Shown: piece by piece, positions 19,601 to 26,156 of the stretch | Layout: every line of letters starts with the position of its first letter | How positions within the stretch are numbered: the stretch's first letter is position 1 | Source of the DNA: Nocardia gamkensis NBRC 108242 | GTDB taxonomy: Bacteria; Actinomycetota; Actinomycetes; Mycobacteriales; Mycobacteriaceae | DNA length: 59,686 nucleotides | Assembly (NCBI RefSeq): GCF_001612985.1 | Contig: NZ_BDBM01000046.1 | Coordinates: 1-59,686 of the forward strand | Reading direction: 5' to 3' | Position numbers and translations under genes: made by a program | Notes under the pieces: generated by a model | The model's input: only the letters and a program-made list of their open reading frames with translations | What the model was told of the DNA's origin: nothing | Databases searched by the model: none

Positions 19601-19919
19601 CACCTCCCTCGGCTTCGGCCACGTGAACGGCCTGCTGGCGGTCGTGCACCCGGAGGCGTTCATCCAGGCCATCGAGCCGGGACGGCGCGAGGAGTACCAG
19701 CGCAGGGCGCAGGAGCGTCAGCTGGCGGGCAGGCAGCGGTTCGTGGAGGCGATGTGTGGCGGCGCGCCGCTGTACGAGCGTCCCGCGGATCGCAGGCTCG
19801 GCGGCGACGGCACCCCCGCCAAGCGGGCTCGTCAGCTGGAGGCCGACGTGCTGCTCTCGCCGGAGGCGCGCCTGGCGCAGGACGGCTCCTACCGCGCGAA
19901 GGGCATCGGATGCGCGTAA
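10602..19919 (+). CDS. fas: Type I fatty acid synthase (multidomain)
   Basis: The 3105-residue enzyme builds long-chain acyl-CoAs from acetyl- and malonyl-CoA in the cytosol and feeds phospholipid and mycolate synthesis. The domains are: acetyltransferase with GHSQG (Ser165); enoyl reductase from about 430 (LLAGMTPTTVDAKIV); dehydratase near 1250 (VSGDHNPIHT); malonyl/palmitoyl transferase with GHSVGEY (Ser1472); acyl carrier region with VSSRRNQLL near 1842; ketoreductase near 2150 (VITGASKGSIAAAV); and ketosynthase with Cys2746 (VAACATAAVS) and its His motifs KHDTS and TGHAKGG. TTG 10602 was chosen because it gives MTIN, as in M. tuberculosis FAS, after a GGAGAAGGA site. An in-frame ATG at 10572 is the alternative. 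acpS follows at once. Confidence 0.97.
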   Translation: MTINESTKTESGQSTKAVAAAGKAASGGARSPLLDRLLDGVPYALAFGGQGAQWLSELEEIGRDSALEPELTALVNEAAALLEPVAAQLLVVRPVGFDPIGWMLENELADTDEGETSAAPSEHVLRSAAVSMPGVMLTQVAAVRALRLQGLDPAAHAPVAIVGHSQGLLAAAAVEAGGARDAELLAVAQMIGAAAGLVARRRGLMPVGERSPMVAVSNVDPEQLRAVVAEVCEGADPAATVVVSIRNGRRRAVLSGPPAQLERVRQRCAQMHDEQARERDAKVRGGSVFAPVFEDVAVDVAFHHPALSDTVELVSSWATQCGLDAELAGRLARQILVDPIDWVEVVEGVISAGAQWILDLGPGDLLSRVTSGTLKGTGLGMIAAATRAGQRSLLTPGAAPEPATPWSAFAPRPVRLPNGRIVVETAFTKLTGRSPILLAGMTPTTVDAKIVAAAANAGHWAELAGGGQVTEQIFADRVTELKKLLHPGRSVQFNSLFLDPYLWKLQLGGKRLVQRARSAGAPFDGVIVTAGIPELEEAVALIQELTEVGISHVAFKPGTVAQIRAVLRIADEVPDYPVIMHIEGGKAGGHHSWEDLDDLLLDTYAELRNRANVVVCVGGGIGTPERATEYLTGQWAVRHGYPVMPLDGVLVGTAAMATLEATTAPEVKQLLVDTPGTPDWVGAGTASGGMASGRSQLGADIHEIDNAASRTGRLLDEVAGDADAVAARRAEIIAALNATAKPYFGDLTTMTYQDWLERYVELAVGLDRRKDFDCGSDLGDAIAEATSSVWLDITWRERFAEMMRRTEARLHPADRGEIATLFAADEDFEDPVAALCALKDAYPATAQTLLHPADIPFFIALCKTPGKPVNFVPVVDADVRRWWRSDSLWQAHDPRYSADQVCVIPGTVAVAGITRVDEPVGELLDRFEQDTAYSLVRAGVTPAAVDARRTAGVTSGPIDAVLAAPDVQWAGRTTISPVHRLGDLSEWVVDGKGAVHPPSGATLAETTGPEPENSYLELTVPLLAGNAVRIRITVPTSVYNGGAPVVTEADAHEAMAALLAVAAGQDLPEVKGKVAHVNLAWIPDLIADHAGVTGSGLPATLSTLGRTVPDVLVGACWPAVFAVLGATRTAKGESVIEGMLDLVHLDHQVHLAGELPAETSVLAVRAEAGETLDTDLGRVVEVNVRITAMLDKPETGMSMPVLATLTERFAIRGRNGAGELTDPPRAAGTVSDAATDTPRRRRRDVTIVAPRTMHAFAAVSGDHNPIHTSDSAAKLAGLGSPIVHGMWLSAAAQHVVSAVDPAASTPARRLTAWTTRFLGMVRPGAQIDVRVERVAVDAGSEIVEVSCRTEGELVMTATGRTAAPKTVYAFPGQGIQRKGMGLDARSRSKAAKEIWERADKHTRAALGFSILAVVRDNPTYLKARGVEHRHPDGVLHLTQFTQVAMAVLGVAQVAELREAGAFVEDALLAGHSVGEYNALAAVAGVLPLEAVLEVVFQRGSAMHELVPRDAQGRSDYRMAAIRPSQIGLPDAEVVGFVQEVGERVGEFLEVVNLNLRGSQYAIAGTVAGLEALEEEIDRRRAEFGGKRAFILVPGIDVPFHSTVLRKGVPEFRQKLEQLLPVDLRPEVLVGRYIPNLVPRLFSLERAFVQEIADLVPSEPLTAVLADFDSWAARPTELCRVVLVELLAWQFASPVRWIETQDLLFTDPAQGGLGVERFVEIGLGATPTVANLAGQTLKLPAFGDATVEVLNIEREAAIVYATDTDPAPVDEPVEEQAATAAPAAAVAAAPVAAPAPSSGGPRPDDIAFTAADATRVLIALWTKLRLDQIGPVDTIEGLCDGVSSRRNQLLVDLGSELSLGAIDGAADADMGALSATVERLARTYRPFGTVLTDAIGDHLRKVFGPSGKRPAAIADRVTKVWELGDGWASHVTAEVSLGTREGTSVRGGDLGGLVSGALGDAASVDAAIDAAVQAVAARRGVAVSLPSAGGGGGATVDAAALGEFTEQITGRDGVLATAARVVLEQLGLSERVSAPEASDDSLVDLVSAELGADWPRLVAPAFDARKAVLLDDRWATAREDLARLWLADDSGSANGPVTGFIGAGEAVAAQANWWRQRAMHEARSVLAGVYERIAEAALSTEEPGLWSSDIAVITGASKGSIAAAVTGRLLSGGATVVVTTSALNDERLGFYRKLYRDNARHGAALWVVPANMASYQDVDALIDWIGTEQVDSAGGAKIKVKDAMTPTLLLPFAAPRVAGDLADAGARAEMEMRVLLWSVERLIGGLSKLGADFDVDAKLHVVLPGSPNRGMFGGDGAYGESKAALDAVVAKWRAEKSWSARVTLVHALIGWVRGTGLMGHNDPMVEAVEKAGVQTWSTTEMADELLKWCTSRARQVTATGPQQIDLTGGLARAKLDLPALAKQAAEQAEAETDADAGRTIAALPAPPTVTSALPVPEWSEVAADLADMVVIVGAGELGPYGSARTRFEMEVSDELSAAGVLELAWTTGMVIWENDPKPGWYDAESGDYVPEHELAERYHDAVVARCGVRRYEDDGAMTDNSAPLMTSVFLDQDLSFTVGGEAEARAFYAADPEHTVITPVADSGDWTVTRKAGTEIRVPRRAKLSRTVGGQIPTGWDPTIWGISPDMAASVDRVALWNIVCTVDAFIGSGFSPAELMSWVHPSLVANTQGTGMGGMSSMRSLYIDNLLGESRPNDILQEALPNVALAHVVQSYVGSYGAMVHPVAACATAAVSVEEGVDKIRLGKADLVVAGGYDDLGIEGIVGFGDMSATADSAAMSAKGISDRYFSRANDRRRGGFIESQGGGTVLLARGSVALEMGLPVLGVVAYAQSFADGVHTSIPAPGLGALGAGRGGAESRLATELRKLGVTPDEIAVVSKHDTSTAANDPNESELHERLATAIGRSDGAPLFVVSQKTLTGHAKGGAAAFQLIGLCQVLEQGVIPPNRSLDCVDEKMLAFPHLVWLREPLRLGDRLPLKAGLVTSLGFGHVNGLLAVVHPEAFIQAIEPGRREEYQRRAQERQLAGRQRFVEAMCGGAPLYERPADRRLGGDGTPAKRARQLEADVLLSPEARLAQDGSYRAKGIGCA

Positions 19920-19995
19920 CCGGAAGCGCGGCGGGGCAACTCGCCGCGCCGGGTCCGTGCGCGGGCTCGCCGAGTACGTCGTAGGCTGCCCGCCT

Positions 19996-20433
19996 ATGAC
20001 GATCCTCGGTATCGGCCTGGACTTGGTGACCATCTCCGAGTTCTCCGAACAGCTCGAACGCGCCGGAACGACCATGCTCAGGGAAAGTTTCACCGCGGGA
20101 GAGCGGCGCTACTGCCAGAGCAAAGGGACCGACCCGGCGCGCAGCTACGCGGCGCGGTGGGCGGCGAAAGAGGCGGTGCTCAAAGCCTGGGCATCGTCCC
20201 GGTTCGCCCGCCGCCCGCAGATCGGGGACAACCCGTATCCGCTGATCGAGGTGGTCAACGACGCGTGGGGCAGGCCGAGCATCAAGCTGCACGGCCTGGC
20301 CGCGGAATTCCTGCCCCGGGTGCGGGTGCATCTGTCGCTGACCCACGACGGCGACACCGCCGCCGCGATGGTGGTGCTCGAGGACCCGGGTGAGCTGGCC
20401 GACCTCATCGAAGGCCGCGACAGCGCCGGGTGA
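19996..20433 (+). CDS. acpS: Holo-[acyl-carrier-protein] synthase
   Basis: The 145-residue enzyme transfers 4'-phosphopantetheine from CoA to the carrier domain of FAS-I, which makes the synthase active. The N-terminus ILGIGLDLVTISEF carries the Mg-binding Asp. RYCQSKGTDPARSYAARWAAKEAVLKAW holds the conserved KEA helix with the catalytic Glu, and HLSLTHDGDTAAAMVV is the final strand. The start at ATG 19996 was chosen over upstream in-frame starts because family members begin at this point. It lies 76 bases after fas in the same direction, as in mycobacteria, and is probably cotranscribed. A strong hairpin follows the stop. Confidence 0.95.
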   Translation: MTILGIGLDLVTISEFSEQLERAGTTMLRESFTAGERRYCQSKGTDPARSYAARWAAKEAVLKAWASSRFARRPQIGDNPYPLIEVVNDAWGRPSIKLHGLAAEFLPRVRVHLSLTHDGDTAAAMVVLEDPGELADLIEGRDSAG

Positions 20434-20438
20434 GCCGC

Positions 20439-20470
20439 ACGGTGGTCCCGGTTCCCGCCGGGACCACCGT
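20439..20470. terminator. Bidirectional terminator between acpS and a TetR gene
   Basis: It has 13-base arms (ACGGTGGTCCCGG and complement) around a 6-base loop TTCCCG, between two convergent genes. Confidence 0.8.
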
Positions 20471-21090
20471 CATCGCTCGCTGCCGGTGCGCGACTCCTTC
20501 TCCGCGACGAGCAGGTAGGCGACCATCAGCCGCTTGAGTTCGGCGACCGCTTCCGCGCTGCTCTGCTCGTCCTGCACCGAGAAATTGAGCATCGAATAGA
20601 CCACGTGCACCAGCACTTCGGCCATCATGGTGCGCCGTACCCGCGGGGTGCGCGGGGTGAGCGGCCGCAGCATCTGCGACACCACCTCGGCGAACTGCTT
20701 CTCGTGGATCGCGCCCGTGGCCCGGGTGGACGGCGTGGACTGCATGGCCAGCCACACTTCCCGGCGGGACGGGTCGGTCATCCAGAGGTTGGCCAGGTGG
20801 TCGACGAACTGGTTCATGTGCCGCAGCCAGTCCAGCGACGGGATCTCCCCGTGGAAGTCGGCCAGCTCTTGGGAAACCGCAACCAGGTCTTGGCGATTCA
20901 GCTCACAGACGATGACGTACTTGTTGGCGAAGAACTGATACAGCGTGCCGATCGGCACCTCGGCCCTGGCCGCCACCTCTTCGCAGGTGAACGATTCGAA
21001 CCCGACCTCGACGAGCAACTCCCTGGACGCCTGGAGCAAGGCGTCGAACTTTCGTTTGCTGCGTTCCTGCGTCGGCCGGCGTCGCGGCAT
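20470..21090 (-). CDS. TetR-family regulator
   Basis: The 206-residue protein has an N-terminal TetR HTH (residues about 12-58: LVEVGFESFTCEEVAARAEV then PIGTLYQFFANKYVIV) and a helical ligand-binding part (residues 70-195). ATG 21090 follows an ideal CAGGAG site. An in-frame GTG at 21168 would add 26 residues. It is convergent with acpS and divergent from the next gene across about 300 bases. It is not the FasR family, which is a longer, double-HTH protein in mycobacteria, but its place after acpS makes lipid metabolism a reasonable guess. The inducer is unknown. Confidence 0.85.
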   Translation of the reverse strand: MPRRRPTQERSKRKFDALLQASRELLVEVGFESFTCEEVAARAEVPIGTLYQFFANKYVIVCELNRQDLVAVSQELADFHGEIPSLDWLRHMNQFVDHLANLWMTDPSRREVWLAMQSTPSTRATGAIHEKQFAEVVSQMLRPLTPRTPRVRRTMMAEVLVHVVYSMLNFSVQDEQSSAEAVAELKRLMVAYLLVAEKESRTGSER

Positions 21091-21259
21091 GAGCTCCTGT
21101 GGGTCGTCCTGCAACTCCAACGCAGGGTCCACACGGTGCTTCGACCTGGCCTCCGCGCGTACGTCCACGCATCCAGGCTAACGGTAGCGGCGAGCGGGCG
21201 ATACGCGCATCCGCCGTTCGGATCCAGGCGGCTCGAGTTCCGCTACCCATCCGTAACCG

Positions 21260-21277
21260 ATGTGGTGCCGAACACAT
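21260..21277. promoter_or_regulatory. Possible operator in the divergent TetR promoter region
   Basis: ATGTG-N8-CACAT lies between the divergent TetR gene and the gene starting at 21386. The dyad is short and could be chance. Confidence 0.3.
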
Positions 21278-21385
21278 ACCGAGCGCGCGTGCATCGCGAC
21301 GTGTGTTCCGAGCAGGGGAATCCATGGGGCTCATGGCTTTCGGCAAGCATGAGCTCGGTCAATGCACAGAGGGAAGGCGTGATCA

Positions 21386-22612
21386 GTGGTAGCTGAATCT
21401 GTGGTGACTCTCGGCGTTTCCACCGAACGCGGTGCCGTGCACGCGGTAGCGCTCGCCGACGGCAAGAAGCTCGCCGACCGGGTGCTGCTGCGGCGCGTGG
21501 TGCGAGCGGACGGTGACGGCAAGGCCGACGTGGCCGCGGCGGTGGAGGCCGCGCTGAGCGCCCTGGCCGCGGGGCTGGGCTCGGAGTGGGCGATCGGGGG
21601 TGTCGCGGTCGCCTATCGGGACGCCGCCGAGCGGCGCGCCATCGTGACCCGGTTGGCGGCCGGTCCGTGGCACAGCGCATCGATGGTCTCGGTGAAATCG
21701 GCCCACTTGAGCGTGGCGAGCATGATGACGTGGCTCGAGGCCCACGACAACCTGCTGATCTGCGAGGTGGTGCCCGGGTACCAGGCGTTCACCCTGGTCG
21801 ACCGCGGTCGCCGCCGGGTGCTCGCCGCGGTGGGGCAGGCGGGCCGGGCGACGCCGCGGTCGCTCGGCATGGGCGTCGCGGCGGCGTGGGAGCAACTGGA
21901 CGCGGCCGACGCGCGGCCGGACGCGGTGGCGCTGATCGGCTCGGCGGGCGCCGGGTCGGTGGTGCTTGCGGCGGTCGAGAAATTCGGGGCGCCGGTGATC
22001 CCGTGCACGATAGGGGCTTTCGCCTCCGCCGCGGGCGCGGCGTTGAGCGTGCGGTTGGAGCAGGACACCTGCGCCGACTCGGTGAGCGAGCCGCACCGGG
22101 CTCGCGGCGGAGTCGCGGTGTTCGCGGCGGCCGGGGTACTGGCCAGCGGAATGGTCGTCGGCGGGAGTTACCTGCTGAACGACTCCTCGCGGCCGGCGCC
22201 GACCGTCGTGTCGGACGCCCGGATCGAAGGCGCCGGCGCGTCGCATCCGGCAGACCAGGTCCGGCCCGCGGATACCGAGGCGCACGAGTCGTCCGACGGG
22301 CCGCTCGGCTCCGGCGCCGATGCCGGCGCGACCGGAGTCCAGTTCCCCGAGCCTCGGTGGGGTGCCGCACCGCGTCCGCTGCCGCTGGTCGCCGCCGATG
22401 CCACGAACGGACCGGAGACGAACGCCTCGGCGCCGCTGGTGCCGGGTACCGGGGTCCCGGCCGACCGCGCGGTGGGCGCGCCCGACGGTGCGCTGTTGTT
22501 CCCCGGCGAGGCCCCACCGCCCGCCGTATTCACCCCGGAAGCCGCGGACTGGTGGGACGAGCACCTGCGTTTGATGGCGCAGTGGGCCGCCCAGCAGGTG
22601 TGGCAGGCCTGA
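21386..22612 (+). CDS. Membrane-anchored protein with an actin/Hsp70-like N-terminal domain, unknown function
   Basis: The product has 408 residues from a GTG start. Residues 1-225 look like a degenerate ATPase of the actin/Hsp70 fold: an opening VVTLGVSTERGAVHAVAL strand pair and a later LIGSAGAGSVVLAAVEKFG phosphate-loop-like turn. One transmembrane helix follows at about 253-272 (VAVFAAAGVLASGMVVGG). The C-terminal 135 residues are Pro/Ala/Gly-rich and probably extracytoplasmic. Similar architectures occur in mycolata proteins of unknown function. It sits where M. tuberculosis has Rv2522c, between acpS and bcp, but is not that peptidase. A terminator follows. Confidence 0.7.
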   Translation: MVAESVVTLGVSTERGAVHAVALADGKKLADRVLLRRVVRADGDGKADVAAAVEAALSALAAGLGSEWAIGGVAVAYRDAAERRAIVTRLAAGPWHSASMVSVKSAHLSVASMMTWLEAHDNLLICEVVPGYQAFTLVDRGRRRVLAAVGQAGRATPRSLGMGVAAAWEQLDAADARPDAVALIGSAGAGSVVLAAVEKFGAPVIPCTIGAFASAAGAALSVRLEQDTCADSVSEPHRARGGVAVFAAAGVLASGMVVGGSYLLNDSSRPAPTVVSDARIEGAGASHPADQVRPADTEAHESSDGPLGSGADAGATGVQFPEPRWGAAPRPLPLVAADATNGPETNASAPLVPGTGVPADRAVGAPDGALLFPGEAPPPAVFTPEAADWWDEHLRLMAQWAAQQVWQA

Positions 22613-22638
22613 TCCACCCGAACCGCGGCCCCGTCTCG

Positions 22639-22667
22639 GCCCGGCGCCCCTGCGGCGCCGGGCTTTT
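22639..22667 (+). terminator. Rho-independent terminator
   Basis: A GCCCGGCGCC hairpin with a 5-base loop is followed by TTTT, 26 bases after the stop of the membrane protein gene. Confidence 0.8.
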
Positions 22668-22680
22668 CGCTGCCCGCGGG

Positions 22681-23154
22681 CTACACCGACAGATCGCGGC
22701 GCAACTTGGCGACGTGGCCGGTGGCGCGCACGTTGTACTGCGCGACGGCGATCTTGCCCTGTTCGTCCACCAGGAAGGTCGAGCGGATGACGCCGACGAC
22801 CGTCTTGCCGTACATGGTCTTCTCGCCGTAGGCGCCCCAGGCGGTGAGCACGGCGCGGTCGGGATCCGACAGCAGTGGGAAGGTCAACTGCTCGGCGTCG
22901 CGGAACTTGGCCAGCTTGGCCGGCTTGTCCGGGGAGATGCCCACCACGTCGATGCCCGCGCCGTCCAGGTCGGCCAGGTTGTCGCGGAAGTCGCAGGCTT
23001 GCTTGGTGCAGCCGGGCGTGCTCGCGGCGGGGTAGAAGTACACGATCACCTTGCGACCGCGGTAGTCCGACAGCGAGACGTTCTTGCCGTCGGCGTCGGG
23101 AAGCGTGAACTCGGGGGCGGTGTCGCCCGGGGAGAGTCGTTGGTTGGTGGTCAC
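22681..23154 (-). CDS. bcp: Thiol peroxidase of the BCP/PrxQ family
   Basis: The 157-residue cytosolic peroxiredoxin reduces hydrogen and lipid peroxides using thioredoxin-type donors. The motif YFYPAASTPGCTKQACDFRD carries the peroxidatic Cys in the PGCT context and a second Cys five residues on, as in the atypical two-Cys PrxQ group. GTG 23154 was chosen because it aligns with the M. tuberculosis Bcp start. The C-terminus GHVAKLRRDLSV matches that protein closely. It is convergent with the gene before it and divergent from the DUF3618 gene, as in mycobacteria. Confidence 0.95.
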   Translation of the reverse strand: MTTNQRLSPGDTAPEFTLPDADGKNVSLSDYRGRKVIVYFYPAASTPGCTKQACDFRDNLADLDGAGIDVVGISPDKPAKLAKFRDAEQLTFPLLSDPDRAVLTAWGAYGEKTMYGKTVVGVIRSTFLVDEQGKIAVAQYNVRATGHVAKLRRDLSV

Positions 23155-23319
23155 CTCCAGCACGGTATCCGAAGGTCCGGACAGGTGATCCGCGCGCGGC
23201 CGGATAGTGGAGGGTGGCGGCGGATACACTCGTCCGCGAGCCCCGGGTGCCGCACGAAAGGCCGAGCATGCGGCGTGATCGTGCACCGGGTGCGGCAATC
23301 GACAACAGGAGGGTGGAAC

Positions 23320-23541
23320 GTGGCAAGGGATACCGAGCGGATCGAGCAGGAGATCGAGGCCGCCCGCACTCGGCTGGCGAGCACGCTCGACGAACTCGCG
23401 GTACGCGCGGACCCGCATCGCATCGCGGACGACACCAAGCAGATCGTGGTCGGGAAGCTGAACGAGCCGAAGGTGAAATACAGCCTGATCGGCGCCGCCG
23501 CCCTGGTCGTCGGGCTGGTGCTGCTCAAAATCTTCCGCTGA
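23320..23541 (+). CDS. Small DUF3618 membrane protein
   Basis: The 73-residue protein starts at GTG 23320 after an AGGAGG site. The N-terminus is a charged helix (RDTERIEQEIEAARTRLAST), the hallmark of DUF3618, and the C-terminus has one transmembrane segment (YSLIGAAALVVGLVLLKIF). It corresponds to M. tuberculosis Rv2520c, which also lies beside bcp. The function is unknown. The charged helix probably faces the cytosol and could bind a partner at the membrane. Confidence 0.9.
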   Translation: MARDTERIEQEIEAARTRLASTLDELAVRADPHRIADDTKQIVVGKLNEPKVKYSLIGAAALVVGLVLLKIFR

Positions 23542-23548
23542 GCTGGAA

Positions 23549-23594
23549 AAACGACGACACCCGGTGTGGCATGGCCCACCGGGTGTCGTCGTTT
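23549..23594. terminator. Bidirectional terminator
   Basis: A perfect 18-base stem (AAACGACGACACCCGGTG) with A-runs and T-runs at its feet lies between two convergent genes. Confidence 0.9.
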
Positions 23595-23604
23595 CGCGGT
23601 CGGT

Positions 23605-23901
23605 TCAGACCGTCGGGCAGGCGAAGCCGTCGCCGTCGGGATCCAGGTGCGGGCCGTAGCCCGGTTCGCCACGGAACAGCGGCGCACGGCCCGCGTTGCG
23701 GGCGTCGTCGCAGTTGGCGAAGGCGCCACCGGCCGAACCGGTCTGCGACAGACCGGCCGAGCCGGTCGCGGCGGAGCCGGTGTCGACGGCCGAGGAACCC
23801 GTTCCGGCGGATCCGGACGGAGGGGCGGCTAGGGCGGCTGGAGCCGCGAGAAAGGTCAGTCCCGCGACGGCCGCGCTGACGGAGAGCCGGCGAACGTTCA
23901 T
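23605..23901 (-). CDS. Secreted excalibur-domain protein
   Basis: The 98-residue product has a signal peptide (NVRRLSVSAAVAGLTFLAAP, cleavage near ALAA-PP). A Gly/Ser/Ala/Thr-rich linker with repeated TGSAG units follows, and a C-terminal excalibur calcium-binding motif with NCDDARNAG and DPDGDGFAC. Excalibur domains bind calcium through a DxDxDGxxC loop and occur on cell-surface proteins. ATG 23901 has GAGG five bases upstream. The linker resembles that of the small secreted protein at 29629-29880. No function beyond surface location can be assigned. Confidence 0.85.
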   Translation of the reverse strand: MNVRRLSVSAAVAGLTFLAAPAALAAPPSGSAGTGSSAVDTGSAATGSAGLSQTGSAGGAFANCDDARNAGRAPLFRGEPGYGPHLDPDGDGFACPTV

Positions 23902-24002
23902 GTATTCCTCTATGTGGTTGCTGCGGTGGATGCGGCGTCCGACCGGACGCCGCATCCACTGTTGTGACGGGCCGCTCTCTTGTCAACCTAGGGGGGACGG
24001 AA

Positions 24003-24992
24003 CTAGGGCATTAGGGGATCCTGCCCACCGGCGCCGCTGATGTGCTGTGCGGGGATGTTTCCCATGCGCCCGGCCTGGTAGTCCTCCATCGCTTCGATGA
24101 TCTCCGCGCGGGTGTTCATCACGAACGGCCCGTACTGCACCACCGGTTCCCGGATCGGCCGTCCGCCGAGCAGCAGCACTTCGAACGCGCCGGTCCGATT
24201 ATCTTGGCGCGCATCGGCTGTCACGCTGATCGCGTCTCCGCGGCCGAACACCGCCAGCTGTCCTTCGCTCAGCGGCCTGCGTTCCGCGCCGACCGCGCCA
24301 CTGCCGGAGAGCACGTACGCCATCGCCGTAAACTCTTGCGGCCAAGGTGTTTCCAGAATCCCGCCGGGAGTGATCGACGCGTGCGCGTAGGCGATCGGGG
24401 TGTAGGTCGAACCGGGACCGGTGAACCCGCCGACCTCCCCGGCGATGAGCCGGACCAGCGCGCCGCCGTCGTGCGAACTCACCAGCGTCAGTTCGCGAGC
24501 GCGCAGGTCTTGATAACGCGGGGTGGCGAACTTGAGCGCGCGCGGCAGGTTCACCCAGAGTTGGATGCCGTGGAACCATCCGCCCGAGGCGACCATCTCC
24601 TCCGGCGGCACCTCGTCGTGCAGGATGCCGGAGCCCGCGGTCATCCACTGGGTGTCACCCTCGCCGATGACGCCGCCGCCGCCCTGTGAATCGTGATGCA
24701 CCATGGTGCCGTCGAGCATGTAGGTGACCGTCTCGAAGCCGCGGTGCGGATGCCATGGCGCGCCCTTCGCCTCGTTCGGTTCGTAGGCGACCGGGCCCAT
24801 CTGGTCGAGCAGGATGAACGGATCGGCGGTGCGCAGATCCATGCTGGGGAACGGCCTGCGCACCTCGAAACCCGCGCCTTCGCGCTGTTTGTGCGCGGTG
24901 ACCACGCTCCGGACCGGCCGTTCGCGCAGGGTCGCGTCGAGACGGGGGAGGCGTGGCAGGACCATGATGTCGGGCACGGTGACGGCGGGCAT
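24003..24992 (-). CDS. Pirin-family cupin protein
   Basis: The 329-residue protein has two cupin barrels. The N-terminal one carries the metal-binding motif WHPHRGFETVTYMLDG, followed by HHDSQG and the distal SGILHDE element, as in pirins that bind iron and can act as quercetinases or redox-sensing cofactors. ATG 24992 has a strong GAGGAGG site. It is divergent from a MarR regulator with only 58 bases between the starts and an inverted repeat in that gap, so the MarR protein very probably controls it. The substrate is unknown. Confidence 0.9.
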   Translation of the reverse strand: MPAVTVPDIMVLPRLPRLDATLRERPVRSVVTAHKQREGAGFEVRRPFPSMDLRTADPFILLDQMGPVAYEPNEAKGAPWHPHRGFETVTYMLDGTMVHHDSQGGGGVIGEGDTQWMTAGSGILHDEVPPEEMVASGGWFHGIQLWVNLPRALKFATPRYQDLRARELTLVSSHDGGALVRLIAGEVGGFTGPGSTYTPIAYAHASITPGGILETPWPQEFTAMAYVLSGSGAVGAERRPLSEGQLAVFGRGDAISVTADARQDNRTGAFEVLLLGGRPIREPVVQYGPFVMNTRAEIIEAMEDYQAGRMGNIPAQHISGAGGQDPLMP

Positions 24993-25008
24993 GGGGACCT
25001 CCTCGGGA

Positions 25009-25030
25009 GTTGGTGTCCATGTCAACCAAC
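25009..25030. promoter_or_regulatory. Candidate MarR operator between the pirin and marR genes
   Basis: GTTGGT-N10-ACCAAC lies in the 58-base divergent gap, the size and position expected for a MarR dimer site repressing both promoters. Confidence 0.6.
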
Positions 25031-25050
25031 CGTGACTACACTTCATTCCC

Positions 25051-25515
25051 ATGGTCCGGTGGTTGAGTGACGACGAGCAGGCGACTTGGCAGGCATACGT
25101 GCGGCTGCGGCAGCGTTTGGACGGCGCGATTTCGGCCGGCCTGGCTGAGGACGGTCTGTCCCTGGCGGACTACGAGCTGATGGTGGCGTTGTCCGCTGCC
25201 CCCAACGGTTGTCTGCGCGCCAAGGAACTGGCCGCCGAGGTGTGCTGGGAGAAGAGCCGGTTGTCCAAGCACCTGGCCAGGATGGACGCGCGCGGTCTGG
25301 TCGAGCGGCGGCCCGCCGAAGAGGATGCCCGCGGCATCATCGTCCAGCTCACGCCGGAAGGGCGCGTCGCGTTGGAGCGGGCCGCGCCGAACCACGTCGA
25401 TCTGGTCCGTCGCGTCTTCATCGAGCCGATGACGGCGGATGAGGCGCGGGTGCTGCGCGCGCTGGCGGACAAAGTGGTCGCCGAGGTGGAGCAGGTGACC
25501 GAACTCGGCGCATGA
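25051..25515 (+). CDS. MarR-family regulator
   Basis: The 154-residue winged-helix protein has N- and C-terminal dimerisation helices. The DNA-binding core spans about residues 50-105: CLRAKELAAEVCWEKSRLSK for the recognition part and ERRPAEEDARGIIVQLTPEG for the wing, which is the conserved MarR DxRG-type hairpin. It is divergent from the pirin gene and probably represses it and itself. The ligand is not evident. The two Cys residues (NGCL, EVCW) could allow redox sensing, but this is speculation. Confidence 0.9.
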   Translation: MVRWLSDDEQATWQAYVRLRQRLDGAISAGLAEDGLSLADYELMVALSAAPNGCLRAKELAAEVCWEKSRLSKHLARMDARGLVERRPAEEDARGIIVQLTPEGRVALERAAPNHVDLVRRVFIEPMTADEARVLRALADKVVAEVEQVTELGA

Positions 25516-25544
25516 GCGGCGCGGTTCGTTCTCCTGCGCGGACG

Positions 25545-26066
25545 CTATCCGGCTTCGGTGTCACGGCGTCGCCATCGGCGCCACCACGGGGCCCGCACGG
25601 TGGCCTCGCCGGCCCCCGCTCGGGAAGGGGCCGCCGTCGCGCGGCTCGGCTGCTCGCGCCTCGGCCGCGCGGACTCGCGCCACTGCCGGACGATGTCGTC
25701 CGCGTTCACCGGAGCGATCGGCACGAACGGTCCTTCCGGCATCCGCAGCCAGTCCACGATGCGTTTGTTGAGTTCGCTCACGGCCGCCCGCACCTGCCGT
25801 TCGCTGGTCGCGTCGCGCACGTCTTCGGGCAGGTGCTCGATATCGCGCCGCAACAGCAGCGACGGTGGCAACAGCGCCTCACTGCCGACTCCTTCGCGAC
25901 GTAGATAGCCGCGCAGCCACCAGTCTTCGTCGTAAGCGTTACCCGCCCCGGGAAGCGGCTTGCCGGTGCCGGGCAGGTTGTCGAATTCGCCGCGCTCGGC
26001 CGCCTCGCGGATCTGCTTGTCGACCCACGATTCGAACGTCTGCTTCGCCGGTTTGCGCTCGGTCAT
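25545..26066 (-). CDS. DUF1992 (DnaJ-homologue C28-like) protein
   Basis: The 173-residue protein opens with FESWVDKQIREAAERGEFDN followed by LPGTGKPLP, the signature of DUF1992, which is shared with the conserved region of DNAJC28. It continues with a helical segment (LNKRIVDWLRM) and a basic, Arg-rich tail (WWRRWRRRDTEAG) that may bind nucleic acid or membrane. There is no J-domain. The cellular role of this family is not settled. It is convergent with marR. Confidence 0.85.
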   Translation of the reverse strand: MTERKPAKQTFESWVDKQIREAAERGEFDNLPGTGKPLPGAGNAYDEDWWLRGYLRREGVGSEALLPPSLLLRRDIEHLPEDVRDATSERQVRAAVSELNKRIVDWLRMPEGPFVPIAPVNADDIVRQWRESARPRREQPSRATAAPSRAGAGEATVRAPWWRRWRRRDTEAG

Positions 26067-26156
26067 CGCGACGGCGGTGTCGACGGAACCATGACCACCA
26101 CTCTACGGAAGTCTGTAGTAGATGTGGAAAATCCTGTGCTGAAACGTTTTCGGAGA

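Noticed and set aside
17727..20093. A 788-residue minus-strand frame spanning the fas 3' end and acpS
   Set aside because: Same antisense effect. It crosses two real genes and has no recognisable domain.
20470..21090. Calling the TetR gene after acpS FasR
   Set aside because: Mycobacterial FasR is a longer protein with a different sequence. The position beside fas/acpS alone is not enough.
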